Position numbers and translations under genes: made by a program. From positions 1 to 33,036 of the IMG/VR virus record IMGVR_UViG_3300042887_001618: 33,036 nucleotides of DNA, one strand, 5' to 3'. The notes under the pieces are model-generated. The model saw only the letters and a list, made by a program, of their open reading frames with translations. It was not told the DNA's origin and ran no database searches. This document shows, one piece after another, positions 11,875-18,860 of the stretch; the stretch's first letter is position 1, and every line of letters starts with the position of its first letter. Origin of the DNA: a virus.

Positions 11875-12395
11875 ATCTGCCAATTGATTGGTTTGTATCC
11901 AGATCTGTCTTTCTTTACATTCTCATTGCAAGTAAGGTCCTCACATCCTTCAATATATTCAGGATATTTGACTCCCTGATCATCCATCAGATATCCAATC
12001 AATCTCTCTTTGTAGAAATATGCATCCTTTCTCAGCTGATCTCTGAATGCTGTTTGTTCACTGTCAGTATTTGGCTGGAGATTCTCATCTTGCACTCTGC
12101 CAACAGCCTTATTTGTCAACTTCTCATTGAGCAACAAGGCACATCTGTAATCAACAAAGGCCACAAGGCATGGCACAACATAGTCATTCATCAGATCCAA
12201 GTAATCTTGTGTCCAGGTTGATGTCTCAACTCTGTTCAACAGGGCCTTGTACAAAGGTGTTCCTAATGCTGGTTGCACATGCATGTCTTGGCTCCTCTTG
12301 ATGGCAACAGCCAGGAGCTTTGTATCTGTATTGTTGTGAATCAAGCCAAGTTTCTTGAGATTCTCAACTGATAATAAATAGTTCATTGTGCTCAT
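11871..12395 (-). CDS. Head-tail connector-like protein (DUF6712-type)
   Basis: I start it at the ATG at 12395, which overlaps the portal stop as ATGA and gives 174 residues; the frame extends to a GTG at 12425 but that would overlap the portal needlessly. Features are the conserved-looking IKRSQDMHVQPALGTPLYKAL (first about 60 residues, describing an IQPaLG.. pattern) and a central ALLLNEKLTNKAVG helix. It resembles the all-helical gp6-type connectors that ring the portal and stop DNA leakage. Position directly after the portal gene agrees. Confidence 0.75.
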   Translation of the reverse strand: MSTMNYLLSVENLKKLGLIHNNTDTKLLAVAIKRSQDMHVQPALGTPLYKALLNRVETSTWTQDYLDLMNDYVVPCLVAFVDYRCALLLNEKLTNKAVGRVQDENLQPNTDSEQTAFRDQLRKDAYFYKERLIGYLMDDQGVKYPEYIEGCEDLTCNENVKKDRSGYKPINWQI

Positions 12396-14374
12396 CTTTG
12401 TCTTATTACTAATTGTTGCACCCACTCATGACGACACCAAGGTGTATTGGCTCCAGTATCTGGATTGTGATACCATCCTCCTCTGTATCTCCAGACATCT
12501 CTGTCCACTCTCATTGAGATGGTGTTGATTTCCTCTCTTGTGTACTTTCTATTCAAGCCAATCAAACGTTGACAGAAAGCTCTTGATTGAGTCATCACTG
12601 GAGGAATGCCTGGAATCTCTCTATATGTATATACAACTTCAAATCTTTCAGCTGGCACCTCAATCTCTTCAATCAATGTATTGCCTGTTTCTGTGATCTC
12701 CATCTTGCTGATAAGCTCCCAATCAGTTAATCTCTTCATACTCTTTGCAACCTCCTCAATAGTTGTGTTCAATGCCTTTGATATTGCAACTCCATCCTCT
12801 CCATTCTTAATCAAGGAAAGTACATTCTTGTCAATATCTTTTAAGCCAACTTTTATCTCTCCAATGGTCGCAAAAATCTGCTCTTGCTTTGAGAATACCT
12901 CCTCCGATGGAGTATCCCAAGCAATTGGATATGATGCAAGCACTTTGAACTCATGGGATGGTGTACCATATTGAGCAAAGTATCCAATCTCATCATCTGA
13001 GAATGAATGTTGTTGGTTGCATGATGACATCTGTTGTGCTCCTGATGGTTGCAATCCCACAATTCTCCTGGCTTGTGCCTCATCAATTGTTGGGAATGAT
13101 GCAAGCACAATGCTCAATGCACTCTCTGATGTTAACAATCCTTCTTTTATCTTGGCAACTACATCAATCAATGATGCAATCTGTGCTCCATTCAGAGCTG
13201 ATTTAGCAACATCCACTTGTGTCTCATTTGATGGTATATCTCCAGCTGTTGATGGTGCCTCAACAACAGGTTGCTCTGCTCCAATTGGAGCCACATCCTT
13301 GAGCTTGACCTTACCAACAAAGCCAGAAAGCTCTGCCATGTAGTTGATCATCCACTCAAGTCTCTTTTGCCTTGACTCAACATAAGTCTTTTTAAATATC
13401 TCATAAAGATCTCCAGTCTCAGCTGCATTGAATGAGCCAGCTGGAGCAACACCAAACAATGATGGAGCAACAACTGAATGGGCAACCAAGATATTCTGTT
13501 GCACACTGTTCTCAGTTGTCTCATATCTCTTGTCAAGATCATTGCCATTCAAGCTCTGTACAATTGGAGCCTTGTCCTTGCTGTCACTGAATGTGATGAC
13601 AATCTCTCCAGCATCCTCAACAGATTGACTTCGGCCTTTCACTTGAGCCTTGATATTCTCAGCCTCCTCCTGTGTCTCTGGATAGCCATCAGTAAATGAG
13701 ATCATTGTGCCTCCTTTGAAGGAGTTTGCAATCTCATGCATGTGGAATCTTGAGATATCAACATCAGTTTGGATGGCTGTGATGCCACCATAATATGGAG
13801 GCTTGGGATAAACTCCCTTCTCTTTCTTTGTTTTCTTTACAGGATCTTTGTAGTATATTATGAACTTGCCATTCTTATTGGTCATATCAAGGGCTGGAAT
13901 GGCTCTCAGATTCGTTTTCTCAGCACTTTGTTGCATTGCTGTCCAATCATCACTGATATAGTACATTCTCTCACTCTCATCAACTCTGATTGAGTCCAGG
14001 TCCACATGTTCCCACACGGCCACTCTTGAGCCGTCTCTGTTCCAAGTACCTATTGCACAGAATCCTCCAAACATTTCATAATCATGAGCCAGCATCTCTG
14101 AAATCTCATTCATATCAAACTCTGCATACTTATTCTCAATGAATGGTTGCATATTACCAGAGACAACCTCAAGGCCTCCTCCAGCAATGTAGTATGTTTT
14201 GTTCTTGATAATACCTTGATGCCATGCAGATCCATTGTACAGGTCAATCAAAAAATAAGGATAGTCATTTTTTCTACCCCATTTTATGAATCCAAGCATC
14301 CTATCTTTCTCCTCATCAGGCTTGATATAGTCCTTTTTAAATGTGAGGCTTGTCATTTTAACTGAATCACTCAT
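12392..14374 (-). CDS. Portal protein with long C-terminal extension
   Basis: A 660-residue protein. Residues about 1-370 resemble phage portal proteins of the PBSX/Bacteroidota type: FIKWGRKNDYPYFLIDLYN near the start, the GGFCAIGTWNRDGS core, and NILVAHSVVAPSLFGV near residue 295, where portals carry the channel-side helix. The C-terminal about 290 residues include a hinge rich in E/V/A, helical segments (AISKALNTTIEEVAKSMKRL, winged-helix-like) and a final WRYRGGWYHNPDTG with HEW, a segment I associate with Bacteroidota phage head proteins. The fusion makes it longer than typical portals of about 450 residues. Its position after the tail-tube genes is unusual. Confidence 0.8.
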   Translation of the reverse strand: MSDSVKMTSLTFKKDYIKPDEEKDRMLGFIKWGRKNDYPYFLIDLYNGSAWHQGIIKNKTYYIAGGGLEVVSGNMQPFIENKYAEFDMNEISEMLAHDYEMFGGFCAIGTWNRDGSRVAVWEHVDLDSIRVDESERMYYISDDWTAMQQSAEKTNLRAIPALDMTNKNGKFIIYYKDPVKKTKKEKGVYPKPPYYGGITAIQTDVDISRFHMHEIANSFKGGTMISFTDGYPETQEEAENIKAQVKGRSQSVEDAGEIVITFSDSKDKAPIVQSLNGNDLDKRYETTENSVQQNILVAHSVVAPSLFGVAPAGSFNAAETGDLYEIFKKTYVESRQKRLEWMINYMAELSGFVGKVKLKDVAPIGAEQPVVEAPSTAGDIPSNETQVDVAKSALNGAQIASLIDVVAKIKEGLLTSESALSIVLASFPTIDEAQARRIVGLQPSGAQQMSSCNQQHSFSDDEIGYFAQYGTPSHEFKVLASYPIAWDTPSEEVFSKQEQIFATIGEIKVGLKDIDKNVLSLIKNGEDGVAISKALNTTIEEVAKSMKRLTDWELISKMEITETGNTLIEEIEVPAERFEVVYTYREIPGIPPVMTQSRAFCQRLIGLNRKYTREEINTISMRVDRDVWRYRGGWYHNPDTGANTPWCRHEWVQQLVIRQR

Positions 14375-14735
14375 ATATGTTGAATGTTATGTTTTCATTG
14401 TACTCATTTGATGGAGAGTCAATCTCATACACATGAGCTCGGCCCTCCTCAACAAGTCCATCAGACAAATCAGGATCCAGGTTGCTGGATGATGTTTGCT
14501 GATAAACTCTGTAAATATAGTATCCATCATAAGGAAAGGTCACATCCACACCATCCTCAATGGTGAATTCATCAAATCTCTCAATATTTGTTGAGATGTT
14601 TGGCAGAATGCAATATACTTTCTCAAATGACTGTTGATGTTCAAACTCAAACAGATAGTAAACTGGAGTCACTGTTGTCAACTCCGTTACTGTCACTATC
14701 ATTGTTGATGTTGAATTCCTTTGAATCCTTAGCAT
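14367..14735 (-). CDS. Putative head-tail or tail structural protein, 122 residues
   Basis: A beta-rich protein (VYYLFEFEHQQSFEKVYCIL, then VTFPYDGYYIYRVYQQ), reminiscent of small structural proteins near the tail tube in flavobacterial phages. It overlaps the gene upstream by 89 bases; an internal ATG at 14702 (residue 12) would lessen this, but the first residues also look protein-like. The stop lies eight bases inside the portal gene. Exact role unknown. Confidence 0.55.
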   Translation of the reverse strand: MLRIQRNSTSTMIVTVTELTTVTPVYYLFEFEHQQSFEKVYCILPNISTNIERFDEFTIEDGVDVTFPYDGYYIYRVYQQTSSSNLDPDLSDGLVEEGRAHVYEIDSPSNEYNENITFNIYE

Positions 14736-14883
14736 CTTTTATCAATTTAGGTTTTCTCTTTTCAAAGATATCAATAATTCCACAAGCAAGATACAAATCC
14801 TCCTTGCCTCTCTCAATGATCATCCATTTTTTGAACACTGGGCTCCATGCCTTTGTGCCAATTAAATTTGCTTTTATTTCCAT
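14647..14883 (-). CDS. Hypothetical 78-residue protein with Asn/Asp/Ser-rich tail
   Basis: The first about 50 residues (LIGTKAWSPVFKKWMIIERGKEDLYLACGIID) look like a small folded domain; the last about 25 are a low-complexity N/D/S tail that overlaps the next gene in another frame. It is the first gene after the terminator at 14897-14928, so it is translated from read-through or from an unseen promoter. I do not recognise it. Confidence 0.55.
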   Translation of the reverse strand: MEIKANLIGTKAWSPVFKKWMIIERGKEDLYLACGIIDIFEKRKPKLIKDAKDSKEFNINNDSDSNGVDNSDSSLLSV

Positions 14884-14896
14884 ATAACTAAGTTAT

Positions 14897-14928
14897 TAAA
14901 AAAAAGGGAGAGATTACTCCCTCCCTTT
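14897..14928 (-). terminator. Rho-independent terminator inside the structural operon
   Basis: On the minus strand AAAGGGAGGG-AGTAAT-CTCTCCCTTT makes a 10-bp stem (one G-U pair) followed by a run of T. It lies right after the tail-tube gene. Together with the hairpin at 15510-15531 it brackets the genes for the two most abundant virion proteins, and it should lower expression of portal and connector genes downstream. Confidence 0.8.
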
Positions 14929-14951
14929 CAACCTATTTATTAACTCACTTA

Positions 14952-15482
14952 CTAAATTGATGGTGATTGTTGTGTCAATAATGTTGCAACAACAGTTGCA
15001 TCAACATCTGGCACCTCATCATTTTCCATTCCTGTCAATACAAGGTCATGTCCATTGCGATCAGATTTAACTGTTCCTGATCCATATGCTGATCCATCAG
15101 CAATCTGCAATCCTTCTCCAAAGCCAAGAGCAACATATTCTCCTGATGCTTTCTCAACAATACAAACAACCTCATTTTGTGCCAACAAATGAATCTCTGA
15201 TCTCAATTCCTTGGTGTCTGATGCCAAGATCATTGTCAGAGTTTGTGTATACCACAATGTGCCGTTGTCTTTGTTTACTTGGATTGGTGCTGTGTAGCTT
15301 GACAAGTTGCTTTTTAGTTTGTATTGAAACACCTCACCAGTCACTGTCAATGATGTTACCTCATTGTTTGTGATGGTTGATGCACTTACATTGCCAAGAG
15401 GAAAGAGAATGACACTCTTGATTCCTCCTTTTCCATTGGTACATGTTCTGTCATTGTACCCTGTTGTCATATTACAGCTCAC
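14952..15482 (-). CDS. Putative major tail tube protein
   Basis: A 176-residue protein. I keep the GTG start because the opening MSCNMTTGYNDRTC followed by GGIKSVILFPLG matches how tail-tube-like proteins of Bacteroidota phages begin (a short C-x-x-T-x-G opening, then GGIK). The body is beta-rich (EVFQYKLKSN, GTLWYTQTLTMIL, NEVVCIVEKASGEY), as in tube monomers. It is bracketed by a hairpin after the capsid gene and a strong terminator, consistent with high expression. A head decoration protein is the alternative. Confidence 0.65.
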   Translation of the reverse strand: MSCNMTTGYNDRTCTNGKGGIKSVILFPLGNVSASTITNNEVTSLTVTGEVFQYKLKSNLSSYTAPIQVNKDNGTLWYTQTLTMILASDTKELRSEIHLLAQNEVVCIVEKASGEYVALGFGEGLQIADGSAYGSGTVKSDRNGHDLVLTGMENDEVPDVDATVVATLLTQQSPSI

Positions 15483-15509
15483 TGTTCTAAGTATTAAATG
15501 TTATACAAT

Positions 15510-15531
15510 AGGGAGGAGTTGCCCCCTCCCT
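15510..15531 (-). other. GNRA-capped hairpin between capsid and tail-tube genes
   Basis: GGGAGGGG-GCAA-CTCCTCCC forms an 8-bp stem (one G-U pair) with a GCAA tetraloop on the minus strand. No clear U-run follows in the direction of transcription, so it may act as an mRNA 3' stabiliser or weak attenuator after the capsid message rather than a full terminator. Confidence 0.6.
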
Positions 15532-15540
15532 TGTTTATTT

Positions 15541-16512
15541 TTAGTTAGGTGATCCTGTTCCGTTCCAAACTCCGATTTGATTCAAGAATGGTACTTGAAC
15601 ACCAGCTCTGAATTTAGATCGTAAATAAAGAACATCATCATCTTGAGAATACCACAACTCAAAGTTGTCAAAGTCAGATCTCAAGTCAGTACCGAATACA
15701 AACTCAGATGCACGACCTGTGTAAATATTATCAAGACCATTCAATCCGTTAACTTTTACAACTCTCATGTTTGTTCCTGGTACAATTACCTCATCCATAG
15801 TTGCAATTGCAGCTGGAGAGTAATGGAAGAAATTCTGATCAACTAAATCTTTGATCAAGAAATTGAAATTCTCACGACCTGTGAAACATACGAAATCAGC
15901 TGATTCAGCAATGTTTGCTGGTGTGTTCTCAAAAGACTCATAAAAAACATCATAAGCATTTGATGCTGAGATTGATGCTGTTGATGATGAATTCAAGTTA
16001 ACACAACCATTTCCAGTTGTTAAGAATTGACGGTATCCATTCATCCATTGTAGGTTGCCAGTTCCTGTTGCTTTGTTACCTTTCCAGATTAATGAATCCA
16101 ATTCTCTTGAATGTAACTTCAAAAGATAGTCAATAATTTGTTGCTCAAATGGCAAGTTTTTGTCCTCTGCCATTGCACCTGGACGAAGACCTAACTGTGT
16201 CCAGAATCCAGCAAGATCCTTGTTGCAGAAAGATTTCATGAATCCAAGAGTCTCAACAGCAATTGCACGATCAGTGAATACTGTATCTCCAGATGGAGTC
16301 ATTGAACAATCACCAGCTTGATAAACAATTGAGTCATCAAGTAACTTGATTTCCTCTGATCCTTTGATACCTTCTTGGATTGTGATGTATTGTAATGTTT
16401 TTGCCTCTGTTACGGCACGAACAGTTAACTGCTCTCTTTGCTCATCTACATAAGCCGCTAAGCCTGACACATCATAGTCAAACTTGTCTTTAATCATTTT
16501 TTTTAGTGACAT
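15541..16512 (-). CDS. Major capsid protein (HK97-fold candidate)
   Basis: A 323-residue protein following scaffold and protease genes, the standard place for a major capsid protein. It opens with helical MSLKKMIKDKFDYDVSGLAA, has a long central helix (FEQQIIDYLLKLHSRELDSL, about 122-141) typical of the HK97 spine helix, and ends in a beta domain (RSDFDNFELWYSQDDDVLYL, KFRAGVQVPFLNQ). It contains more CG dinucleotides than its neighbours, suggesting a different recent origin or expression-driven codon choice. Fold assignment is inferred from layout and context. Confidence 0.8.
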   Translation of the reverse strand: MSLKKMIKDKFDYDVSGLAAYVDEQREQLTVRAVTEAKTLQYITIQEGIKGSEEIKLLDDSIVYQAGDCSMTPSGDTVFTDRAIAVETLGFMKSFCNKDLAGFWTQLGLRPGAMAEDKNLPFEQQIIDYLLKLHSRELDSLIWKGNKATGTGNLQWMNGYRQFLTTGNGCVNLNSSSTASISASNAYDVFYESFENTPANIAESADFVCFTGRENFNFLIKDLVDQNFFHYSPAAIATMDEVIVPGTNMRVVKVNGLNGLDNIYTGRASEFVFGTDLRSDFDNFELWYSQDDDVLYLRSKFRAGVQVPFLNQIGVWNGTGSPN

Positions 16513-16520
16513 TGTTTTAC

Positions 16521-17255
16521 TTATTTATTTTTTAATAGAAATGCTTGTCTGGTTGTCAAGTTACCAACTTTGGAGAATTTCTCATTCTCTCTTGTTTCAA
16601 CTGATGGTTGTGCTTTGAAAGTCTCGAATTCACTTTTCAAAGAGCTCAACTCATTCACAAGTTGTGTATTGCTTTCAGCAATGGCCTTTGTCATTTCCGC
16701 TAAGCCTTCGACAGCTTGAGAGAATGATTCAAGTCTTGCATTGATTATGTTCTCAACATCTGTTGCTGAGAATTCAGATGATGCATCCATCTCTGTTGCT
16801 TCATTAATTTTGTTTACAACAGCACTGGCCACATCATAAGCTCTGTCCATCTCAAGACCTAATTGTTCAGCAATCACCTCTGTGACTTGTTCCAATACGG
16901 CTGGCAATTGCTCAGCTGATATTGCCTCAAAGTCCTCTGGTTGCTCATCACCTTGATCAGCTGCGGATTGGACCTCTTCTCTTGTGTCAATGATCTCTGT
17001 GATAATGCCCTCTGCATCAACCACAATTGAGACTCCCTCCATCTCACCAGACAAGGCATGTGTACCCTCTGGAGCTGGAATCATCTCACTATCAGCAACA
17101 ACAAAAACAGGCATCCCAACCTCAAGAGCTTCATACTCAATGACAGTCACACCATCAACCAAAGTTGCTTGCTCAAAATTTGAGGCCTCTTTTTTGTGGA
17201 ATGCTCCCTTAATTTCGGATAGCAAATCCATTACCTTCTTGAAATTTTGATTCAT
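16521..17255 (-). CDS. Putative capsid scaffolding / head assembly protein
   Basis: A 244-residue acidic protein between protease and capsid genes. Residues about 28-90 form a beta domain (TLVDGVTVIEYEALEVGMPVF, EGTHALSGEMEGVSIVV), similar to Bacteroidota head-assembly proteins; residues about 95-215 are strongly helical and acidic with coiled-coil heptads (LVNELSSLKSEFETF near 200-214), as in scaffolds. The C-terminal NLTTRQAFLLKNK may contact the capsid. Removal by the upstream protease is expected. Confidence 0.72.
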   Translation of the reverse strand: MNQNFKKVMDLLSEIKGAFHKKEASNFEQATLVDGVTVIEYEALEVGMPVFVVADSEMIPAPEGTHALSGEMEGVSIVVDAEGIITEIIDTREEVQSAADQGDEQPEDFEAISAEQLPAVLEQVTEVIAEQLGLEMDRAYDVASAVVNKINEATEMDASSEFSATDVENIINARLESFSQAVEGLAEMTKAIAESNTQLVNELSSLKSEFETFKAQPSVETRENEKFSKVGNLTTRQAFLLKNK

Positions 17256-17277
17256 TTTATTGTTTATTTATTATGTG

Positions 17278-18183
17278 TTATTGTTCTAAAATGCCAGCTT
17301 GTTTCAATTTTGATGCGGCCCATCTCTTGCCAGCAAGCCCTCCCCATAATAGATAGGAGATGGTGCCACAAGCATTTGAATCCTCTGGATCATAGTATTC
17401 CTCTGCTCTTGACAGATATGAATACATGCGTCTAATTGTTGACAGGCTGAGATTCTTTCTCTGTGACAACTGGCGTGCTCTGATCTTGCCGGTCTGAGTT
17501 GCACACTTGTTGCCATTCTTTTCATTTAGCTCAATCCCTCTCCTTGCATTGTTCACAACAGCATCTGGATAGTCATTGAAAAAAATGATATATTCACTCA
17601 CCTTCTTGAGCTCTGTGTACAATTGGCCCATGAACTCCTCCTCCATGGTTGTGCCTGTCTCAATCAAGTTGAATACACCCTCAATGGAGAATCCTTTGAA
17701 CACTCCATTCTTGGCAGCTTCATAAACTTCCTTGTCAGTGACTTTGTAGCTCACAAGCCATGAGCCATTGGTTGCATCCTTGAATCTCTCTGGAGCTGTG
17801 AATCCTTTCTCATTGTCAATCACATAACTCATGACCATATAGATGCCCTCAACAACTCTTGTCTCATCATGCTCAAGATTCACATTGTTGAAATTGTTCC
17901 TCCTGGCATAATCAAAAACAATGTCTTTGATGGCCTTTGGTGTGAACACAACATAATACTCCTCATTGGTATCATCCTCTCTCCGATATATTGGAGTATC
18001 AGCTGAGATGGCAATCCCTGTGATGATCTGTTCATCATCATTGAATTGATATTTCTTTTGCTTTGAGAAGGTGTCAAAAAGTTTCTCATGTGCTGGATGC
18101 ACAACCAATGAATTGAATGACACTGTTGTATCTGTATCCTGGAGATCAATCATGATCTCATAAACTGGCAATTCTCTCATCAT
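17278..18183 (-). CDS. Prohead protease (XkdF-like) with C-terminal extension
   Basis: A 301-residue protein. The N-terminal about 210 residues resemble the XkdF/phage serine protease type: NLEHDE at 102-107 gives a catalytic histidine and KGFSIEG at 163-169 the serine. After a linker, residues about 208-300 form a separate domain with RRGIELNEKNGNKCATQ, RQLSQRKNLSLSTIRRMYSY and WGGLAGKRWA, a module seen beside or fused to phage head proteins. It is the first gene after the strand switch; its ATG is only eight bases from the start of the plus-strand gene, so both promoters must lie within coding sequence or further away. Confidence 0.78.
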   Translation of the reverse strand: MMRELPVYEIMIDLQDTDTTVSFNSLVVHPAHEKLFDTFSKQKKYQFNDDEQIITGIAISADTPIYRREDDTNEEYYVVFTPKAIKDIVFDYARRNNFNNVNLEHDETRVVEGIYMVMSYVIDNEKGFTAPERFKDATNGSWLVSYKVTDKEVYEAAKNGVFKGFSIEGVFNLIETGTTMEEEFMGQLYTELKKVSEYIIFFNDYPDAVVNNARRGIELNEKNGNKCATQTGKIRARQLSQRKNLSLSTIRRMYSYLSRAEEYYDPEDSNACGTISYLLWGGLAGKRWAASKLKQAGILEQ

Positions 18184-18191
18184 ATTATATT

Positions 18192-18860
18192 ATGTATCTT
18201 TGTTCAATGGTATTTGTGTATCCATATAAGAGGAGCCCTGATCACTTTGACATCATGCAATCAATTGCCTGGATCAAGAGAGTATATCCAGAGGCAACCA
18301 TTTACACCATTGGAGATGCTGTGCCTGGAGCTCTCAATATACCATGCACTCAATACAACAACATCAGAGGGATTGATGTGACCAACAGGATCTTGACTTT
18401 TGCCAGGACCATTGGAGGGGATTTCATTTATATGAATGATGATTTTTATATCTCAGAGAAATGGAGTCCTGATGTGGTATATTTCAAAGGAATCCTGGAG
18501 ATCAATCCTAATCATCCAGCACATTATCAAGAGGCCGCAAGAAACACAGCTGAATTTCTCATGCACAACAAGTTCCCTATCAACAATTATGAATGCCATC
18601 AACCTGTCAAGATGAACTCTGCCAAGTTGATCAAGCTCTTTGATCAGATCAACTGGCAAGATGGCAACCATTTTATCAAGAGCATATATCTCAATGTGTA
18701 CAAATGTAATGCTCAGCCAGGTGAGAATGTAAAGTTGCACAGGCCAGATGTGACAAAAGCATCCGAATTCCTGAGAATATATGGATGCTTCAGCACTGGA
18801 GAGGCCTTTCTTTCAAAGGCTGGAGTTGATTTCTTAAAAAGAGGTCTTAGCCTCTTGTAA
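18192..18860 (+). CDS. Plus-strand glycosyltransferase-like protein (Stealth-like YMNDDFYI)
   Basis: The only plus-strand gene. The 222-residue product (start at 18192, or at ATG 18207, which gives MVFVYPYKRS) has a Rossmann-like opening (WIKRVYPEATIYTIGD) and the motif YMNDDFYI at 80-87, which resembles the NDD motif of Stealth-type sugar-phosphate transferases and of related phage proteins; a histidine-bearing segment NNYECHQPVKMN follows. It sits inverted between tape measure and protease genes, and its last 27 bases overlap the tape measure gene tail-to-tail. This looks like an independently expressed accessory gene that alters virion or host sugars. Its low CG content matches the phage core, so insertion is not very recent. 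Confidence 0.65.
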   Translation: MYLCSMVFVYPYKRSPDHFDIMQSIAWIKRVYPEATIYTIGDAVPGALNIPCTQYNNIRGIDVTNRILTFARTIGGDFIYMNDDFYISEKWSPDVVYFKGILEINPNHPAHYQEAARNTAEFLMHNKFPINNYECHQPVKMNSAKLIKLFDQINWQDGNHFIKSIYLNVYKCNAQPGENVKLHRPDVTKASEFLRIYGCFSTGEAFLSKAGVDFLKRGLSLL

